The notes beneath the pieces are model-generated. The model was not told the origin of the DNA and searched no databases. It saw only the letters and a list, made by a program, of their open reading frames with translations. A program made the translations under genes and the position numbers. Below are positions 1 through 12,010 of a stretch of 64,000 nucleotides of DNA, in pieces; within the stretch, counting starts at the first letter, position 1, and each line of letters begins with the position of its first letter. The DNA comes from Anisus vortex (lineage: Eukaryota > Mollusca > Gastropoda > Planorbidae): assembly GCA_949126835.1 (NCBI GenBank), contig OX421508.1, positions 19,851,598-19,915,597 on the forward strand. Direction: 5' to 3'.

Positions 1-465
1 CTATCTAACTAACTATCTATGTTTTTATCTTTCTCTATCTATCTCTATATATTTTTCTCTCTATATTTATCTATCCATATCTATCTTTATCTATATCTAT
101 TTATCTATTTATCTATTCATTTATTTATCTATCTAACTATCTATCTATTTATCTTTCTCTATTTATCTGTTTTTCTTTCTCTATCTATCTATCTCTATAT
201 ATCTTTCTCTCTATATTTATCTATCCATATCTATCTTTATCTTTGTCTATTTATCTATCTATATCTATTTATCTATCGATCTCTATTTATCTATCTCTAT
301 CTTTCTATATATATTTCCTGTTTTTTGTCTGTCTGTTCTATCTATCTGACTTTCAGTATGTATGTATTTATGCTTATACGCCGGTCTATCTATACTATTC
401 TATTCTCTATAGTCTATAGTTTATGCTATATATCTGTCTACACATTAATACATCTCTATCTCTCT
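1..465. repeat. TCTA-type microsatellite
   Basis: Degenerate tetranucleotide array of tcta/ttta/tctc units that fades into unique sequence near 465. The long open frame across it (Leu/Ile/Tyr/Ser) is a by-product of the repeat and not a gene. Arrays of the same type recur near 23.2, 30.3 and 37.1 kb. Confidence 0.95.
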
Positions 466-2520
466 AACAGGTTATAAATCAATCTATCAATAATCTCTAT
501 GTATCAGTCTTTCCGCCAGTCATTCGTTCTCCCCGTCTACCTTCCAGTTTGTCTGTTTGATTCTGCCTGTGCCTTTGTCTGTCTGAATATCTGCATATAA
601 GGAAGAGTAATGGTTTGAACTTTGAACTATAACCAGGTCTTCACCAATGAATCCGATCTTTCAGAATGCCACCACAGTTCATTCATCGAATCAACGGCCA
701 TTGCGCCATAACTCTAAGCCACACCTTCTGTATACCTCGTAGGTCTATATACAAGCTATGTTTATATATTTACAAAAAAAAGTTTACGCGCTTCATAAAC
801 ACTCCCCCAGCCATCTGCCGGCCCAGCTAATAGACGTTAGAGATGAACCGATTCATTGTGAGTAACTCAGTGCATAGACTGCTGAGACTGTGTTACTCAG
901 CGTTCAATTGAGTAAGACTAAAAAAGGTGCCACGATTTTTATATGTTGTTTAATCTGCATTGACAAGTCTTAACGATTATGCATGCATAAAAGGTCAAAA
1001 AGAAAAACATTTCCGGTCTTAATCGATCATTTGCTTCGAAACATGTCTGTGTGCTGCGTTACTGGTTAAACGAAAATATGTAGAGAAATAAATTTCATTT
1101 CCAAAAGATGGCGCCAAAAGAAAACGATGGATTGTGAATGTCAGATTTAAAGAATCACATACTATTTATAATCCCAAACTAATTGCTTGATGAACAAGAA
1201 TTTTCGTGTTGTTGTTTTTAATAAATCTCTGCATTGTGTTTCTTTAATTACCAAGGACGCAACTGTTGACTAACTTATATTTATAAAAACAAAAGCTAAA
1301 TTTAACTTAACGCGACTAACACTTTGAGTCTTAATTATCGACTACTCACTTTTGATGTTAAAAACGGATTCCTCATATACAATCTTGTAGCCGTTGTATA
1401 TTTCTAAAAAAAACAACAGAACTGGCTGTCGATGTTGAAATCAATTGTCAAACAGCACCAAAAACATGGTGTTTGTTTACGAAAATGGCGGTAAATTTCA
1501 CGGAAGTTCACGATCATTCCAGTTCAAAAGGTCACACCTAATTAAGACTTGTCAATGGATTGAAAGACAAAACAACGTGCAGATTATCTGTTTGTTTATT
1601 AAAAAGCGTCCACACTTTCTTTCATGGGAAGCTATACAAACAGGATTAAGAATAAACTATAAAGACAATGCATTTGTTAAGTTCACATTTACCTTGCGAG
1701 ATAAAAGAAATATAAATTCTTCAAATAGATTACAGATAATTTTTTTAACTTTCTATTTAAGACAGTGTTTGTCGAGAGATAAAGGACGACGGATGAGATC
1801 TGGGGCGCAGTAAAGAAATATGGCGTCATCCAGCGAGCTAACATCCTAAATGTCATCCCTCTCTAGCACTCATTTTTATGTTTTGTAAAAGAGATATGAA
1901 TTGAATTATTGGGGGTCTACTGCAAGGCATTGTAAAAAACTCTGCGCCCCAAGTCTGGCACGCGTGCCGTAGGTTGTCGACCCATGGTCTAGGGTAGCAC
2001 TAGTAATATGGCCTTTATCTCTATAACGGAGATAACTGAAAACCAGTTAAACGACATTCAATGTTCGGATTCCCCATTCATCCGGGTTAGTGACAACTAA
2101 AAATTGTGGCCCCAAGCTACTGTCTCGCGTTATAAACAAAGGATCTACTCAAATTCACGAGGAGGGGCTGAGGGTTTAAAACATAAAACCCAGTGGGCTT
2201 TGCATTCTTTTTTTCTCTATAAATTAAACTAGATTGCAATAATTAAGTATAAGGGAATTTCAATTATAAAAAAATAAATCTTAACCTGGATGGAAAATGC
2301 AATTTGTTGAATATTTAAAAAAAATTTATATATTTAACAAATTTATTTAAAAACAAATGGGTGCTTATCAATTTAAAATGAAAGCCTATATCCTTTAGTG
2401 AATGTAGCTTATTTTCTATATATCATATTCATACACTTAGCGGGTTATATAAAAAAACATTTCAAAATATTGGTCATAACCTGATTCTATCTGCACAAAG
2501 TACTGTGAAGAATTCAATAT
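466..2520. other. AT-rich DNA with no recognised gene
   Basis: I see no recognisable protein. A 122-codon open frame at 1445-1813 opens at TTG, matches no family I know and has no splice context. At about 1950-1986 the motif tctggcacgcgtgccgtagg followed by ttgtcgaccc resembles the ends at 19070-19118 and 23939 (hAT-like GGTCGGCAAC termini), so a decayed transposon end probably lies here. Confidence 0.5.
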
Positions 2521-3930
2521 ATTGTGAGCATGTATGTGTGTGTTAGTGAGTGTGTGTGTCTGTGTGTGTGAGTGTGTGTGTGACTGTGTGTGTGTGTGTG
2601 AGAGTGTGTGTATGTGTGTGTGTATGTGAGTGTGTGTGTGAGTGTGTGTGTGTGATTGTGTGAGTGTGTGTGTGTGTGAGCATGTGTGTGTGTGAGCATG
2701 TGTGTGTGAGTGTGTGTGTGTGTGTAAGTGTGTGTGTGTGTGTGATTGTGTGTGTGTGAGTATGTGTGTGTGAGCATGTGTGTGAGTGTGTGTGTGAGTG
2801 TGAGTGTGTGTGTGTGAGTGTGTGTGTGTGAGCATGTGTGTGTGTGTGAGTGTGTCTGTGAGTGTGTCTGTGTGTGTGTGAGTGTGTGTGTGAGTTTGTG
2901 TGTGAGTGTGTTAGTGTGTGTGTGTGAGTGTGTGTGTGTGTGTCAGTGTGTGTGTGTCTGTGTGTGTGTCAGTGTCAGTGTGTGTGTCAGTGTGTGTGTG
3001 TAAATGTGAGCATGTGTGTGTGTGCGATTGTGTGTGAGTGTGTGTGTGTGTCAGTGTGTGTGTGTCAGTGTGTGTGTGTCAGTGTCAGTGTGTGTGTCAG
3101 TGTGTGTGTGTAAATGTGAGCATGTGTGTGTGTGCGATTGTGTGTGCGTGTGAGTGTGTGTGTGTGTGAGAGTGTGTGGGTGTGTGTGTGAGTGTGTGTG
3201 TGTGAGCATGTGTGTGTGTGTGTGAGTGTGTTTGTGAGTGTGTGAGTGTGTGTGTGTGTGAGTGTGTGTGTGAGTGTGTGAGTATGTGTGAGTGTGTGAG
3301 TGTGTTAGTGAGTGTGTGAGTGTGTGTGTGTGAGTGTGTGAGTGTGTGTGTGTGTGAGTGTGTGTGTGTGTGAGCATGTGTGTGTGTGAGTGTGTGTGTG
3401 TGAGTGTGTGTGTGTGAGTGTGTGTGTGTGAGCATGTGTGTGTGTGTGAGTGTGTCAGTGTGTGTGTCAGTGTATGTGTGTAAATGTGAGCATGTGTGTG
3501 TGTGCGATTGTGTGTGAATGTGTGTGTGTCAGTGTGTGTGTGTCAGTGTGTGTGTGTCAGTGTCAGTGTGTGTGTCAGTGTGTGTGTGTAAATGTGAGCA
3601 TGTGTGTGTGTGCGATTGTGTGTGCGTGTGAGTGTGTGTGTGAGAGTGTGTGTGTGTGTGTGAGTGTGTGTGTGTGAGCATGTGTGTGTGTGTGTGAGTG
3701 TGTTTGTGAGTGTGTGAGTGTGTGTGTGTGGGTGTGTGTGTGAGTGTGTGAGTATGTGTGAGTGTGTGAGTGTGTTTGTGAGTGTGTGAGTATGTGTGAG
3801 TGTGTGAGTGTGTGTGTGAGTGTGTGAGTATGTGTGAGTGTGTGAGTGTGTTTGTGAGTGTGTGAGTGTGTGTGAGTGTGTGAGTGTGTGTGTGAGTGTG
3901 TGAGTGTGTGTGTGAGTTTGTGCGGGTGTC
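2521..3930. repeat. TG/GTGAG satellite array with internal duplication
   Basis: About 1.4 kb of tg dinucleotides punctuated by gag, cag and catg. Landmark blocks containing taaatgtgagcatgtg and gcgattgtgtg occur near 3001, 3111, 3481 and 3588, so a segment of about 480 bp has itself been duplicated. Open His/Thr or Cys/Val frames on either strand are artefacts of the repeat. Confidence 0.95.
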
Positions 3931-4064
3931 ATGTTAATGAATACATTGTTGACCTTGTGTGACGTATAGAGTGCCTAAAGAGTCACTCACACCACGCCCA
4001 TTTTTAAATTAAAGTCTGAACCTAATTATCACTGTCATCAAATCGTACCAATCTATCAACTTAG

Positions 4065-4262
4065 CTCACTCATCGATATTTCTAGATCGAGTTATTGGCG
4101 CACACTTAGAGTGTGAATGAGAGGGGCTGAATGTGTGTGTGTGAGTGTGTGAGTGTGTGAGTGTGTGTGTGTTTGTGAGTGTGTGAGTGTGTGTGTCACT
4201 CATCGATATTTCTAGATCGAGTTATTGGCGCACACTTAGAGTGTGAATGAGAGGGGCTGAAT
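4065..4262. repeat. Direct duplication around a TG tract
   Basis: About 65 bp (key motifs ctcatcgatatttctagatc, gagttattggcgcacac, gagaggggctgaatg) occurs at 4069-4133 and again at 4197-4262, separated by a short tg/gtgag tract. This looks like replication slippage or unequal exchange seeded by the nearby array. Confidence 0.9.
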
Positions 4263-5196
4263 GAGTTAAGACATTGACTATAGTTTGTAAGATCGTTCAA
4301 AATATTTTTCTACTAAGTCTAGTATAATGTATGCGTGATCATTAGAAAAGTAAATATTCTACTTACTATTTTTGAAAAAGCAACATTCTTCTAATAGTCC
4401 TCAATAAAGTCTTTGTAAAAACCAATTTCGTCAAATCGATGTTTTGAATCACAAGGCAATGGCGAGTTCAGACTTCTTATATGAGCTTAGAAAATTTTGT
4501 TGTCCAATTAATATAGACCTTTATATATATATATATAGGTGCTGATCAAACGTTAGTAAAGGGAGGAGGGGTGCGTTTGTTTGTTTGTTTGAACACTTGT
4601 TGCTACTAACAACAGCCAAACCCAACTATTCTTGTTTTTAGTTAGCCGAAATATAAACAAAAACATAATTAACGCGGTTTAGCGCTTCGCTTTCAAGGAC
4701 ACGAGACCAAAGCAGGATGCGATCTGCATTAAATTAGTTTCGTGAACACGAGAGACAAACAATAATTTAGAACGAATGTTTCTGAAACATCACAGAACAA
4801 AATGCTAGAAGCCATTTCCCTCTACAAAGGGTCAGCACACGAGTAGTCATCCGTCTACCCAAATAGTTAAACAAAAAATGCTTTTATAAGTTTATGATTT
4901 GACAGTTTCATTTACGAGGAAAAATTTACATCCTGGAAATACTTATCAGTCTATCAGTACACGTATTTTCTTTCTATAAATGTCGAGTGTCTGGAAAGTT
5001 GATCAAACAAGGATATTATTTGGAAAGCCATTGTTATTGAGAAAATATCCTATAAATAGACAAAAAACATGGTGGATGAATGAATTATTTCGTACAGTTC
5101 ATCACATAGAAATAAGTTATATTATAGTTATAGAATTGACAATATAGCTAGATCAATGTATCTCACTTATCATACATCTCAGAAAAACAAATACAA
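4263..5196. other. AT-rich intergenic DNA
   Basis: No gene is recognised. It holds a short TA run near 4524 and a tttg run near 4575. The last four bases before the LTR array (ctaa, 5197-5200) match the four bases after it (17053-17056). Confidence 0.5.
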
Positions 5197-5200
5197 CTAA

Positions 5201-6839
5201 TGTAACAGGGTGGGGGGATACTTGGTTACTACTAATTAAAGAGGGTTGTGGGTAAAGGACAGCAATCATCTACTAAATACATCTAAACTAGGGCACGAGG
5301 GGACTTTGGGTTTCCGTGACACTTCCGTTGGAACAGAAGGATTATTACAATCTAAACAGACCAACAACACTGAACACTAAACATAAAACACTAAAATCAT
5401 ATTCAAATTACAAATTACTGTTTATTCATGGAAATTCACTTGTCCCATTAAAGGGAACATAAAAATCATAAAAACAAATTAAACCCCAACAATAAACCTA
5501 TACTATCTAAACTCTATAAACATACTGTAAACCCTCACAAATAATAACCAACTTAAACTCCCCACTAAAAAAAACTAACTTCAACTCCCCACTAAAAACA
5601 AACTTTAACTCCCCACTAAAAACCAACATAGGCCGACATTACGACCTACAATATAATAGAATAGAAATAGAGAAATAAAAATAAACATTAGAACATGGTC
5701 ATCTATATACATAAGCATAATATATATACACTATATACAGTAAATAAAAACTACATAGCATAGTCCCAACTATAACCAGTTCAAACATGAACCTATACTC
5801 CTTATACATCTTATAACATAATATGAATTATGACATAAGAATCAACCCAGCTCTAGTCAATGAAGACTAGAACAAGACAACACCGGTCTATACTCTGTAC
5901 CACAGAGTTAGGCCACTCACTGGTTAATACATACCAGTTAAAACCAAGCATGAAATAAAAACATCTACCATAACTTATTCCCATGCCGGCCATTAAAGGC
6001 AACATTACATTAAAATAATAATATACATGAACTAAAAAGAAATATACATTTAAAAAGAAGAAGCCAACATGGCGGCTAATGTTCCTTCCCAAACCTCCAA
6101 CTTAATCCATTCCCATCAATGCACTTGTCATAGACAAGTGGACAATATACATAAAATAACCTAATAAAACATAGCATAAAATAACATACAAATTCTAAAA
6201 AGTAATTAAAGCTCAACTCACGTCATATCCGAACAAGCCACACACAACTACGCCATATACCGACCACTGGTCTTCCACAAAATGGGCCATTTCAGACGGA
6301 AGTGATTGATTAATTGTTCTATTTATAGACGCTGACCGAACGTCTCTGACCGCTAACCAGAAATTCCTTTTTTAACTACCCTAACATTGCCTTATTTCCG
6401 GTCAATCTGTGCTAAATATTATTCTAAATCTCCTATTGCTAAATATATACAAATCTACCTTATGTACAACCCTATATTAAATTAAACTACAATAAAAATT
6501 CTACCTATTACTTTAATTAAACTACACTAACGAAATCCCCATTTAAAATAATCAGAAAAAGAATTCCGAAAAATGACGCAAGACCTAGCCGCTTAACCTC
6601 GTTTCAGGGCTTTCACAAAATACAAAACAATATTTACATACATCATTTTTATACCAAACAGTCCCCCAAGTCTATATCTATATTACAAATAATAAAATAC
6701 ACCTACATTAAAAGTCAATTACCTACATTCTCACAAATCATAACACCCACAGAGCACAGAAACTTAAACACATTCAAATGGACCACTCGTACAGCACAAA
6801 GCAAATAATCACACTTTTAATTTAAGTCACCGACCTACA
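5201..6839 (-). repeat. LTR 1 (3' LTR of the array in its own orientation)
   Basis: 1639 bp with TGTA/TACA termini. On the minus strand it follows a purine-rich stretch (AAAAAGAAAGTTAGGAGATG, within 6842-6862) that can serve as the polypurine tract. An AATAAA on the minus strand near 5420 could be a polyadenylation signal. The 79-codon open frame inside (5853-6092) is conserved only because the LTRs are copies of each other. Confidence 0.9.
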
Positions 6840-6927
6840 TTCATCTCCTAACTTTCTTTTTGCGACCCTGCAAAAACAAACTATCATACAAAAAAATACC
6901 CCTCTGGCCCTAGATCAATACAAAAAT

Positions 6928-8484
6928 TTACCCATTGGGACATACATAAAAAGCATGCAGCCTAAAGATAGGTGGAAAATGTGAAAGTCTCACTGGGACA
7001 AAAAATGCTGTACCTATTCTTAAAACATCTGACATCAAAGTCACAATGAGATATACGTAGCGTCCAAGTACGCCAAACAGGAAAAATCTACGCACACGAC
7101 ACAAAAGAGTCAACATGTCATAAAATGGGTAATAAAGGCATACAAAAAGTAAATTTAACATTTTCATAAAAACATAACAAAAGGAAAGAAAATGGCTAAA
7201 GATAAAAAGTAAACAGAAGTGTAATGAGAAAAGAGCAGAGTCCTCTCCTGGTACATCTTGACGTCTAGTTTGGCACACCGATTTCACATTAACTATCATA
7301 GGGTCCACCGAAACCGTTTCTTTAACCACTTTCAAGCCATATAACGGTGCCGCCTGAACCATTCCTTTATTTACTACCGGTCCTGTTGGCATAACTACTT
7401 TAAACATGACTGACTGGGGTCTAACAGTTTGGGTATCCCCAACTTCTGGTAGAATACTGGCAGTTTGGTTGGTGAATAGGCTTTCCGTCACTGTGCTGAC
7501 CAGGGAGCCTGTGTCAATCGTGGCCTCACAACATAGCCCATTGAGGCTGACATTTGCGGCAGGGCGGGTGCCTATTATCTGGCTCGACAGAGTAGAATCC
7601 TCATCTTTGTGATGAATCGCGCCATTCGCTCCGACAGTTGACTGCCTCCCTTTCAGGCACTCTCCAGCAAGGTGGTCGGGGCTGCCACAGTTAACACTGT
7701 ATCTAGCATGATAACCGTAGTGGTCTGGTTCACCTGAACGCTGTGGGTATGGATGAGCATCAGGGCTTTGTTGTGCAAGCTGCAGATACTCTATTGTTGT
7801 TGATAACTCACCCACCTGTTTGGCCAGTGCCAACACCAATTTTTCCAACTCTGGGCCCGGCTGTTGTGGCTCAAGAGTCGTAGCTACAGAGTGCGTCAAG
7901 TGGACGCCACATTCGTCCTCGGACCAGCGTATAGCCGTATCCCGGAGGTCTAGGAAGGAGGTCCTAGGGTATTTATGGATCTCCTCTCGCAGGTACTTCC
8001 TCAAGAGGGGGTCCAGCAAGTTTTCTGCAAAGTGGTCCCTCAAGATTACGGCATCTGTGAGGGCCACTGAGAGACAGGTTTGTCGCGCTAACAGGGCATC
8101 AAATGCAGCCTGCAAGCGGTGAGAGTAAGCTCTCACGGTCTCTGAGACATGTTGATGGACTGTGAGGAACAGGCCCATTAATTTGGAGATACTTCGTTTC
8201 TCCCCGTAGGCGGACTGTAACACCCTGATCAGCTCTTCAGGGTTGGACCTCACCTCCGGTGGGTGGCACCTACACTCTGCCCTCACTGACTCGCCGAGGT
8301 GAGCCCATAGCACGTCTCTCTTCTCTTCGTTCTCGGTGACTCGTCTCGCCCTCCAGGCACCTCTAATGTCATCGATGAAGCTCTCCACGTCGCCTGGGTG
8401 GTTACTGCCGTGGAATAGTTTGATCGGCTCCTCACGGTGCAGGAAGACATACACTGTCTGTGTGGCTTGTTCTTCACCAGCCAT
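6928..8484 (-). CDS. gag: Gag plus partial protease, copy 1
   Basis: 518 codons from an ATG about 120 bases inside the primer site. Residues 20-200 look like a Ty3/PNMA-type capsid: a helix-rich region with FHGSNHPGDVESFIDD, then a segment like the capsid C-terminal domain. Residues 263-276 form a CCHC zinc knuckle in which the first Cys is Ser263; Cys266, His271 and Cys276 remain. Residues 322-330 contain Asp324-Thr-Gly-Ser, the retropepsin active-site signature. The usual second half of protease and all of RT, RNase H and integrase are missing. After about residue 415 the frame runs into about 85 very hydrophobic residues encoded by T-rich sequence, which may be a deletion junction read into 3' UTR or an acquired membrane tail. 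It is likely non-autonomous, supplying capsid at most. Confidence 0.85.
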   Translation of the reverse strand: MAGEEQATQTVYVFLHREEPIKLFHGSNHPGDVESFIDDIRGAWRARRVTENEEKRDVLWAHLGESVRAECRCHPPEVRSNPEELIRVLQSAYGEKRSISKLMGLFLTVHQHVSETVRAYSHRLQAAFDALLARQTCLSVALTDAVILRDHFAENLLDPLLRKYLREEIHKYPRTSFLDLRDTAIRWSEDECGVHLTHSVATTLEPQQPGPELEKLVLALAKQVGELSTTIEYLQLAQQSPDAHPYPQRSGEPDHYGYHARYSVNCGSPDHLAGECLKGRQSTVGANGAIHHKDEDSTLSSQIIGTRPAANVSLNGLCCEATIDTGSLVSTVTESLFTNQTASILPEVGDTQTVRPQSVMFKVVMPTGPVVNKGMVQAAPLYGLKVVKETVSVDPMIVNVKSVCQTRRQDVPGEDSALFSLHFCLLFIFSHFLSFCYVFMKMLNLLFVCLYYPFYDMLTLLCRVRRFFLFGVLGRYVYLIVTLMSDVLRIGTAFFVPVRLSHFPPIFRLHAFYVCPNG

Positions 8485-8583
8485 GCCTATGTTGGTTTTT
8501 TTCTACCTATATCCTAACCTCCAACCCATTAAACCTAACCTTCCTAAGCTAAAAATAGTAATCATTGGTCTGTTTAAGCACGG

Positions 8584-8603
8584 ATTCCCACTTCTAGACA
8601 CCA
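8584..8603 (-). promoter_or_regulatory. Primer-binding site candidate
   Basis: Two bases inside the LTR end, the minus strand reads TGGTGTCTAGAAGTGGGA. This resembles the complement of the 3' end of animal tRNA-Leu (TGGTGTCAGAAGTGGGA) with one extra base. Its place between LTR and gag is right for minus-strand priming. Identical sites lie 3405 and 6810 bp further on (11989-12008 and 15394-15413). Confidence 0.65.
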
Positions 8604-8605
8604 TT

Positions 8606-10244
8606 TGTAACAGGGTGGGGGGATACTTGGTTACTACTAATTAAAGAGGGTTGTGGGTAAAGGACAGCAATCATCTACTAAATACATCTAAACTAGGGCA
8701 CGAGGGGACTTTGGGTTTCCGTGACACTTCCGTTGGAACAGAAGGATTATTACAATCTAAACAGACCAACAACACTGAACACTAAACATAAAACACTAAA
8801 ATCATATTCAAATTACAAATTACTGTTTATTCATGGAAATTCACTTGTCCCATTAAAGGGAACATAAAAATCATAAAAACAAATTAAACCCCAACAATAA
8901 ACCTATACTATCTAAACTCTATAAACATACTGTAAACCCTCACAAATAATAACCAACTTAAACTCCCCACTAAAAAAAACTAACTTCAACTCCCCACTAA
9001 AAACAAACTTTAACTCCCCACTAAAAACCAACATAGGCCGACATTACGACCTACAATATAATAGAATAGAAATAGAGAAATAAAAATAAACATTAGAACA
9101 TGGTCATCTATATACATAAGCATAATATATATACACTATATACAGTAAATAAAAACTACATAGCATAGTCCCAACTATAACCAGTTCAAACATGAACCTA
9201 TACTCCTTATACATCTTATAACATAATATGAATTATGACATAATAATCAACCCAGCTCTAGTCAATGAAGACTAGAACAAGACAACACCGGTCTATACTC
9301 TGTACCACAGAGTTAGGCCACTCACTGGTTAATACATACCAGTTAAAACCAAGCATGAAATAAAAACATCTACCATAACTTATTCCCATGCCGGCCATTA
9401 AAGGCAACATTACATTAAAATAATAATATACATGAACTAAAAAGAAATATACATTTAAAAAGAAGAAGCCAACATGGCGGCTAATGTTCCTTCCCAAACC
9501 TCCAACTTAATCCATTCCCATCAATGCACTTGTCATAGACAAGTGGACAATATACATAAAATAACCTAATAAAACATAGCATAAAATAACATACAAATTC
9601 TAAAAAGTAATTAAAGCTCAACTCACGTCATATCCGAACAAGCCACACACAACTACGCCATATACCGACCACTGGTCTTCCACAAAATGGGCCATTTCAG
9701 ACGGAAGTGATTGATTAATTGTTCTATTTATAGACGCTGACCGAACGTCTCTGACCGCTAACCAGAAATTCCTTTTTTAACTACCCTAACATTGCCTTAT
9801 TTCCGGTCAATCTGTGCTAAATATTATTCTAAATCTCCTATTGCTAAATATATACAAATCTACCTTATGTACAACCCTATATTAAATTAAACTACAATAA
9901 AAATTCTACCTATTACTTTAATTAAACTACACTAACGAAATCCCCATTTAAAATAATCAGAAAAAGAATTCCGAAAAATGACGCAAGACCTAGCCGCTTA
10001 ACCTCGTTTCAGGGCTTTCACAAAATACAAAACAATATTTACATACATCATTTTTATACCAAACAGTCCCCCAAGTCTATATCTATATTACAAATAATAA
10101 AATACACCTACATTAAAAGTCAATTACCTACATTCTCACAAATCATAACACCCACAGAGCACAGAAACTTAAACACATTCAAATGGACCACTCGTACAGC
10201 ACAAAGCAAATAATCACACTTTTAATTTAAGTCACCGACCTACA
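8606..10244 (-). repeat. LTR 2 of the array
   Basis: 1639 bp, shared by the two neighbouring units. It differs from LTR 1 by t for g at 9244, the only substitution I noticed by eye. Confidence 0.9.
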
Positions 10245-10332
10245 TTCATCTCCTAACTTTCTTTTTGCGACCCTGCAAAAACAAACTATCATACAAAAAA
10301 ATACCCCTCTGGCCCTAGATCAATACAAAAAT

Positions 10333-11889
10333 TTACCCATTGGGACATACATAAAAAGCATGCAGCCTAAAGATAGGTGGAAAATGTGAAAGTCTCACTG
10401 GGACAAAAAATGCTGTACCTATTCTTAAAACATCTGACATCAAAGTCACAATGAGATATACGTAGCGTCCAAGTACGCCAAACAGGAAAAATCTACGCAC
10501 ACGACACAAAAGAGTCAACATGTCATAAAATGGGTAATAAAGGCATACAAAAAGTAAATTTAACATTTTCATAAAAACATAACAAAAGGAAAGAAAATGG
10601 CTAAAGATAAAAAGTAAACAGAAGTGTAATGAGAAAAGAGCAGAGTCCTCTCCTGGTACATCTTGACGTCTAGTTTGGCACACCGATTTCACATTAACTA
10701 TCATAGGGTCCACCGAAACCGTTTCTTTAACCACTTTCAAGCCATATAACGGTGCCGCCTGAACCATTCCTTTATTTACTACCGGTCCTGTTGGCATAAC
10801 TACTTTAAACATGACTGACTGGGGTCTAACAGTTTGGGTATCCCCAACTTCTGGTAGAATACTGGCAGTTTGGTTGGTGAATAGGCTTTCCGTCACTGTG
10901 CTGACCAGGGAGCCTGTGTCAATCGTGGCCTCACAACATAGCCCATTGAGGCTGACATTTGCGGCAGGGCGGGTGCCTATTATCTGGCTCGACAGAGTAG
11001 AATCCTCATCTTTGTGATGAATCGCGCCATTCGCTCCGACAGTTGACTGCCTCCCTTTCAGGCACTCTCCAGCAAGGTGGTCGGGGCTGCCACAGTTAAC
11101 ACTGTATCTAGCATGATAACCGTAGTGGTCTGGTTCACCTGAACGCTGTGGGTATGGATGAGCATCAGGGCTTTGTTGTGCAAGCTGCAGATACTCTATT
11201 GTTGTTGATAACTCACCCACCTGTTTGGCCAGTGCCAACACCAATTTTTCCAACTCTGGGCCCGGCTGTTGTGGCTCAAGAGTCGTAGCTACAGAGTGCG
11301 TCAAGTGGACGCCACATTCGTCCTCGGACCAGCGTATAGCCGTATCCCGGAGGTCTAGGAAGGAGGTCCTAGGGTATTTATGGATCTCCTCTCGCAGGTA
11401 CTTCCTCAAGAGGGGGTCCAGCAAGTTTTCTGCAAAGTGGTCCCTCAAGATTACGGCATCTGTGAGGGCCACTGAGAGACAGGTTTGTCGCGCTAACAGG
11501 GCATCAAATGCAGCCTGCAAGCGGTGAGAGTAAGCTCTCACGGTCTCTGAGACATGTTGATGGACTGTGAGGAACAGGCCCATTAATTTGGAGATACTTC
11601 GTTTCTCCCCGTAGGCGGACTGTAACACCCTGATCAGCTCTTCAGGGTTGGACCTCACCTCCGGTGGGTGGCACCTACACTCTGCCCTCACTGACTCGCC
11701 GAGGTGAGCCCATAGCACGTCTCTCTTCTCTTCGTTCTCGGTGACTCGTCTCGCCCTCCAGGCACCTCTAATGTCATCGATGAAGCTCTCCACGTCGCCT
11801 GGGTGGTTACTGCCGTGGAATAGTTTGATCGGCTCCTCACGGTGCAGGAAGACATACACTGTCTGTGTGGCTTGTTCTTCACCAGCCAT
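10333..11889 (-). CDS. gag: Gag plus partial protease, copy 2
   Basis: The predicted 518-residue protein is identical to that at 6928-8484, including the Ser in place of the first zinc-knuckle Cys, the Asp-Thr-Gly-Ser site and the hydrophobic tail. Because the odd features are shared, they predate the amplification. Confidence 0.85.
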   Translation of the reverse strand: MAGEEQATQTVYVFLHREEPIKLFHGSNHPGDVESFIDDIRGAWRARRVTENEEKRDVLWAHLGESVRAECRCHPPEVRSNPEELIRVLQSAYGEKRSISKLMGLFLTVHQHVSETVRAYSHRLQAAFDALLARQTCLSVALTDAVILRDHFAENLLDPLLRKYLREEIHKYPRTSFLDLRDTAIRWSEDECGVHLTHSVATTLEPQQPGPELEKLVLALAKQVGELSTTIEYLQLAQQSPDAHPYPQRSGEPDHYGYHARYSVNCGSPDHLAGECLKGRQSTVGANGAIHHKDEDSTLSSQIIGTRPAANVSLNGLCCEATIDTGSLVSTVTESLFTNQTASILPEVGDTQTVRPQSVMFKVVMPTGPVVNKGMVQAAPLYGLKVVKETVSVDPMIVNVKSVCQTRRQDVPGEDSALFSLHFCLLFIFSHFLSFCYVFMKMLNLLFVCLYYPFYDMLTLLCRVRRFFLFGVLGRYVYLIVTLMSDVLRIGTAFFVPVRLSHFPPIFRLHAFYVCPNG

Positions 11890-12010
11890 GCCTATGTTGG
11901 TTTTTTTCTACCTATATCCTAACCTCCAACCCATTAAACCTAACCTTCCTAAGCTAAAAATAGTAATCATTGGTCTGTTTAAGCACGGATTCCCACTTCT
12001 AGACACCATT

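Noticed and set aside
19..477. 152-codon open frame
   Set aside because: Lies entirely in a TCTA microsatellite; composition is Leu/Ile/Tyr/Ser only. The same holds for frames at 23119-23526 and 30139-30668.
2437..3932. Several His/Thr- or Cys/Val-rich frames
   Set aside because: Products of the TG array on both strands.
5853..6092. 79-codon frame repeated four times
   Set aside because: Inside each LTR; conservation reflects LTR copying. No start context or similarity.
7406..8644. Plus-strand frames opposite gag (68, 100 and 102 codons)
   Set aside because: Antisense shadows of the Gag frame, identical in each unit only because the units are identical.
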